This document shows, in pieces, positions 47,390-49,072 of a stretch of DNA of 49,072 nucleotides (position 1 is the stretch's first letter; each line of letters opens with the position of its first letter). The position numbers and the translations under genes are program-made. The stretch is from the NCBI GenBank assembly GCA_018242685.1, contig JAFEBM010000017.1, positions 1-49,072 of the forward strand, given 5' to 3'. Source of the DNA: Nitrospira sp. (lineage in GTDB: Bacteria > Nitrospirota > Nitrospiria > Nitrospirales > Nitrospiraceae). The notes beneath the pieces were generated by a model. The model had not been told where the DNA came from, did no database searches, and saw only the letters and a program-made list of their open reading frames with translations.

Positions 47390-48009
47390 GACCACACCTC
47401 GCTCACAGGACCAAGTTCTCGCTCAGCGATCATAATCACTTGGGCGCGAACAACATCGTACACGTTCAACTGATCGGCACTGAGCACTTTCACGGCAGTC
47501 AAATTGCCCGCGGCCTTCAAGATGTCAGACTGTTCTTTCCCGACGATCACCAACGTATGATCACCCCCGGTGAATTGCTTTAACGCTTGCGCTAATAACT
47601 TCGTCCTGGGCTGCTGCAGAGAAAGATCCGACACGACAAACAATTTGCTCTCCGCCACTTTAGCCGATAAGGCGCTCTGCAGCGCAATACGATACTTCTT
47701 CTTCGACATGGAATAGGCGTAGCTCCGCGGCTTAGGCCCAAAAACACTTCCCCCATGACGCCAGACGGGAGAGCGAAGAGACCCAGCCCGTGCACGTCCC
47801 GTATGTTTTTGCTTCCACGGCTTTTTCCCAGACCCGCTCACTTCACCTCGCCGCAACGTAGAAGCCGTTCCCCTGCGTTCACAGGCGCGTTGCATGACGA
47901 CCGCTTCATGCACCAACGCCGGACGAGGTTCACTACCGAATACTTGCGGGGATAAATCGACCGTACCCACCTTCTTTTTCTGTAAATCGATCAGATCGAT
48001 AGTAGGCAT
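47386..48009 (-). CDS. rplD: 50S ribosomal protein L4
   Basis: 207-aa tunnel protein and, in E. coli, autogenous regulator of the S10 operon. MPTIDLIDLQKKKVGTVDL starts it at 48009. The GEVSGSGKKPWKQKHTGRAR and GSLRSPVWRHGGSVFGPKPR loop, which lines the tunnel, is complete. It starts one base after rplC ends. Confidence 0.96.
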   Translation of the reverse strand: MPTIDLIDLQKKKVGTVDLSPQVFGSEPRPALVHEAVVMQRACERRGTASTLRRGEVSGSGKKPWKQKHTGRARAGSLRSPVWRHGGSVFGPKPRSYAYSMSKKKYRIALQSALSAKVAESKLFVVSDLSLQQPRTKLLAQALKQFTGGDHTLVIVGKEQSDILKAAGNLTAVKVLSADQLNVYDVVRAQVIMIAERELGPVSEVWS

Positions 48010-48010
48010 G

Positions 48011-48631
48011 CTAGCTCTTCTTTGACTTTCGCACGACAACGACACCATTGGTGGCCCCAGGAACAGCCCCACGGACAAAGATGAGATTTTCTTCAGGTCG
48101 CGACTCGATGACTTTCAACCGCTGGACCGTGACCCGCTCCGATCCCATATGACCTGGCAGGGTCTTCCCTTTCCACACGCGAGAAGGAAACGAACTTGCA
48201 CCGATGGAACCTGGCGCCCGATGAAACATGGACCCATGCGACTCGGGACCGCCCGCATAGTGGTGTCGCTTGACGACACCTTGGAATCCTTTACCCTTCG
48301 ATACGCCGATCACATCGACCCAGTCGCCCTTCTTGAACATACTCACCGTGACTGATTGACCGACCGTCGGCTCTCCGTCCCTTCGAAACTCGCGCAACAC
48401 ACGACTGGGAGGCGCTTGATTTTTCTTCAGATGACCCAATTCCGACTTCGATAGCTTGCGTTCTTTGATTTCGCCAAATGACAGTTGAACCGCCTCGTAC
48501 TGATCCCTCTCCTTAGTCCTCACCGTCACAACGCGGCACGGGCCTGCCTCAATCACCGTCACCGGCGTCAAGCGACTCTCATCAAAAACTTGCGTCATTC
48601 CCAGTTTTTTCCCAATCAGTCCGTTTGTCAT
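48011..48631 (-). CDS. rplC: 50S ribosomal protein L3
   Basis: 206-aa assembly-initiator protein. [19 protein letters not shown] at 48631 is chosen; a second ATG two codons earlier is possible and neither has a clear Shine-Dalgarno. The [20 protein letters not shown] signature and [16 protein letters not shown] are intact. A stable hairpin lies 25 bases before the start. Confidence 0.96.
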   Translation of the reverse strand: MTNGLIGKKLGMTQVFDESRLTPVTVIEAGPCRVVTVRTKERDQYEAVQLSFGEIKERKLSKSELGHLKKNQAPPSRVLREFRRDGEPTVGQSVTVSMFKKGDWVDVIGVSKGKGFQGVVKRHHYAGGPESHGSMFHRAPGSIGASSFPSRVWKGKTLPGHMGSERVTVQRLKVIESRPEENLIFVRGAVPGATNGVVVVRKSKKS

Positions 48632-48655
48632 ATCCATCCAGTGCCGAGCGCTGCG

Positions 48656-48693
48656 TCCTGAGTGCTGAGATTTAAAACTCGGCACTCAGGACT
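48656..48693. repeat. Hairpin in the rpsJ-rplC gap with the TGAGTGCTGAG core
   Basis: GTCCTGAGTGCTGAG and CTCGGCACTCAGGAC form a 15-base stem with one wobble and an eight-base AT loop, located six bases past the rpsJ stop codon. There is no T-run. The core TGAGTGCTGAG recurs at 36291-36301. Confidence 0.6.
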
Positions 48694-48699
48694 CACAAC

Positions 48700-49011
48700 T
48701 CACAACTTTATTTCTACATCCACCCCCGCCGCCAAATTCAACTTCATCAACGAATCCATTGTCTCAGGCGTAGGCTCCATGATATCGAGCAACCGCTTGT
48801 GCGTACGCATCTCAAATTGCTCACGAGATTTCTTATCGGCGTGCGTCGACCGCTGCACCGTAACTTTTTCAATCCTCGTGGGAAGCGGAATCGGACCCAC
48901 TACCTTGGCGCCGCTGCGCCGGACAGTCTCGACAATTTCCGTGACCGACTGATCCAGCACTCGGTAGTCAAAACCCCGCAATCTGATCCTGATCCGCTGA
49001 TCGACTTTCAC
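48700..49011 (-). CDS. rpsJ: 30S ribosomal protein S10
   Basis: 103-aa protein, first gene of the S10 group here and, in E. coli, partner of NusB in antitermination. It starts with GTG, preceded by AGGAG at eight bases, and reads [20 protein letters not shown]. Conserved [24 protein letters not shown] follows. Confidence 0.98.
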   Translation of the reverse strand: MKVDQRIRIRLRGFDYRVLDQSVTEIVETVRRSGAKVVGPIPLPTRIEKVTVQRSTHADKKSREQFEMRTHKRLLDIMEPTPETMDSLMKLNLAAGVDVEIKL

Positions 49012-49049
49012 GTCATTACTCCTAAGCTCTCAATTGACAGGTTTGAGAC

Positions 49050-49072
49050 TTACGCCAGAATTTCCGTGACGA
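49050..49072 (-). CDS. tuf: Elongation factor Tu, 3' end only
   Basis: The minus strand at the window edge reads VTEILA then TAA, the C-terminal end of EF-Tu (typically GAGVVTxIL). It lies 38 bases upstream of rpsJ, the usual place for tuf at the head of the S10 cluster. Only seven codons are visible. Confidence 0.7.

Overview
The window looks like a chromosomal segment from a Nitrospira-like bacterium (phylum Nitrospirota). That assignment is an inference from the gene set, the Gram-negative envelope genes (lptA/B/C, PilQ, several lipoproteins) and the overall look of the proteins; nothing here (no rRNA, no nitrite oxidoreductase) proves it.

Layout. (1) 1-235: tail of an ISL3-type transposase. 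(2) 235-6529: an Ig/carboxypeptidase-regulatory lipoprotein and two divergent glutamine-synthetase adenylyltransferase-like genes that share a 64-bp promoter region. (3) 6660-14208: accessory region with a radical SAM protein, a gene-poor patch holding broken pieces (the 3' end of an HDOD gene copy joined to the 3' end of an IS4-type transposase), a double-Kelch lipoprotein, an intact HDOD gene and two small lipoproteins. (4) 14209-22640: uup-type ABC-F ATPase, a CBS-pair protein, a small secreted protein, glnB-glnA, nadE and aroB. (5) 22885-28094: a MerR-type HTH gene followed by pilM-N-O-P-Q on one strand, with a good promoter in front and a terminator behind. (6) 28155-33036: lptC-lptA-lptB-rpoN-hpf-rapZ, the classical neighbourhood but without ptsN. 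(7) 33212-49072: the merged S10-spc-alpha ribosomal cluster from the end of tuf through rpsJ to rplQ, including secY, adk, map, infA, rpmJ and rpoA.

From 49072 down to 14209 every recognised gene except one (17059-17451) lies on the minus strand. Nitrogen control is the functional thread. The window encodes glutamine synthetase with its adenylylation tyrosine at position 397, PII with the uridylylation tyrosine 51, two separate adenylyltransferase-like proteins (one carrying two ACT-like regions) and sigma-54; a candidate sigma-54 site lies upstream of glnB. The split, divergently transcribed adenylyltransferase pair is the most interesting arrangement seen. No CRISPR array, tRNA, rRNA or obvious defence system was found.
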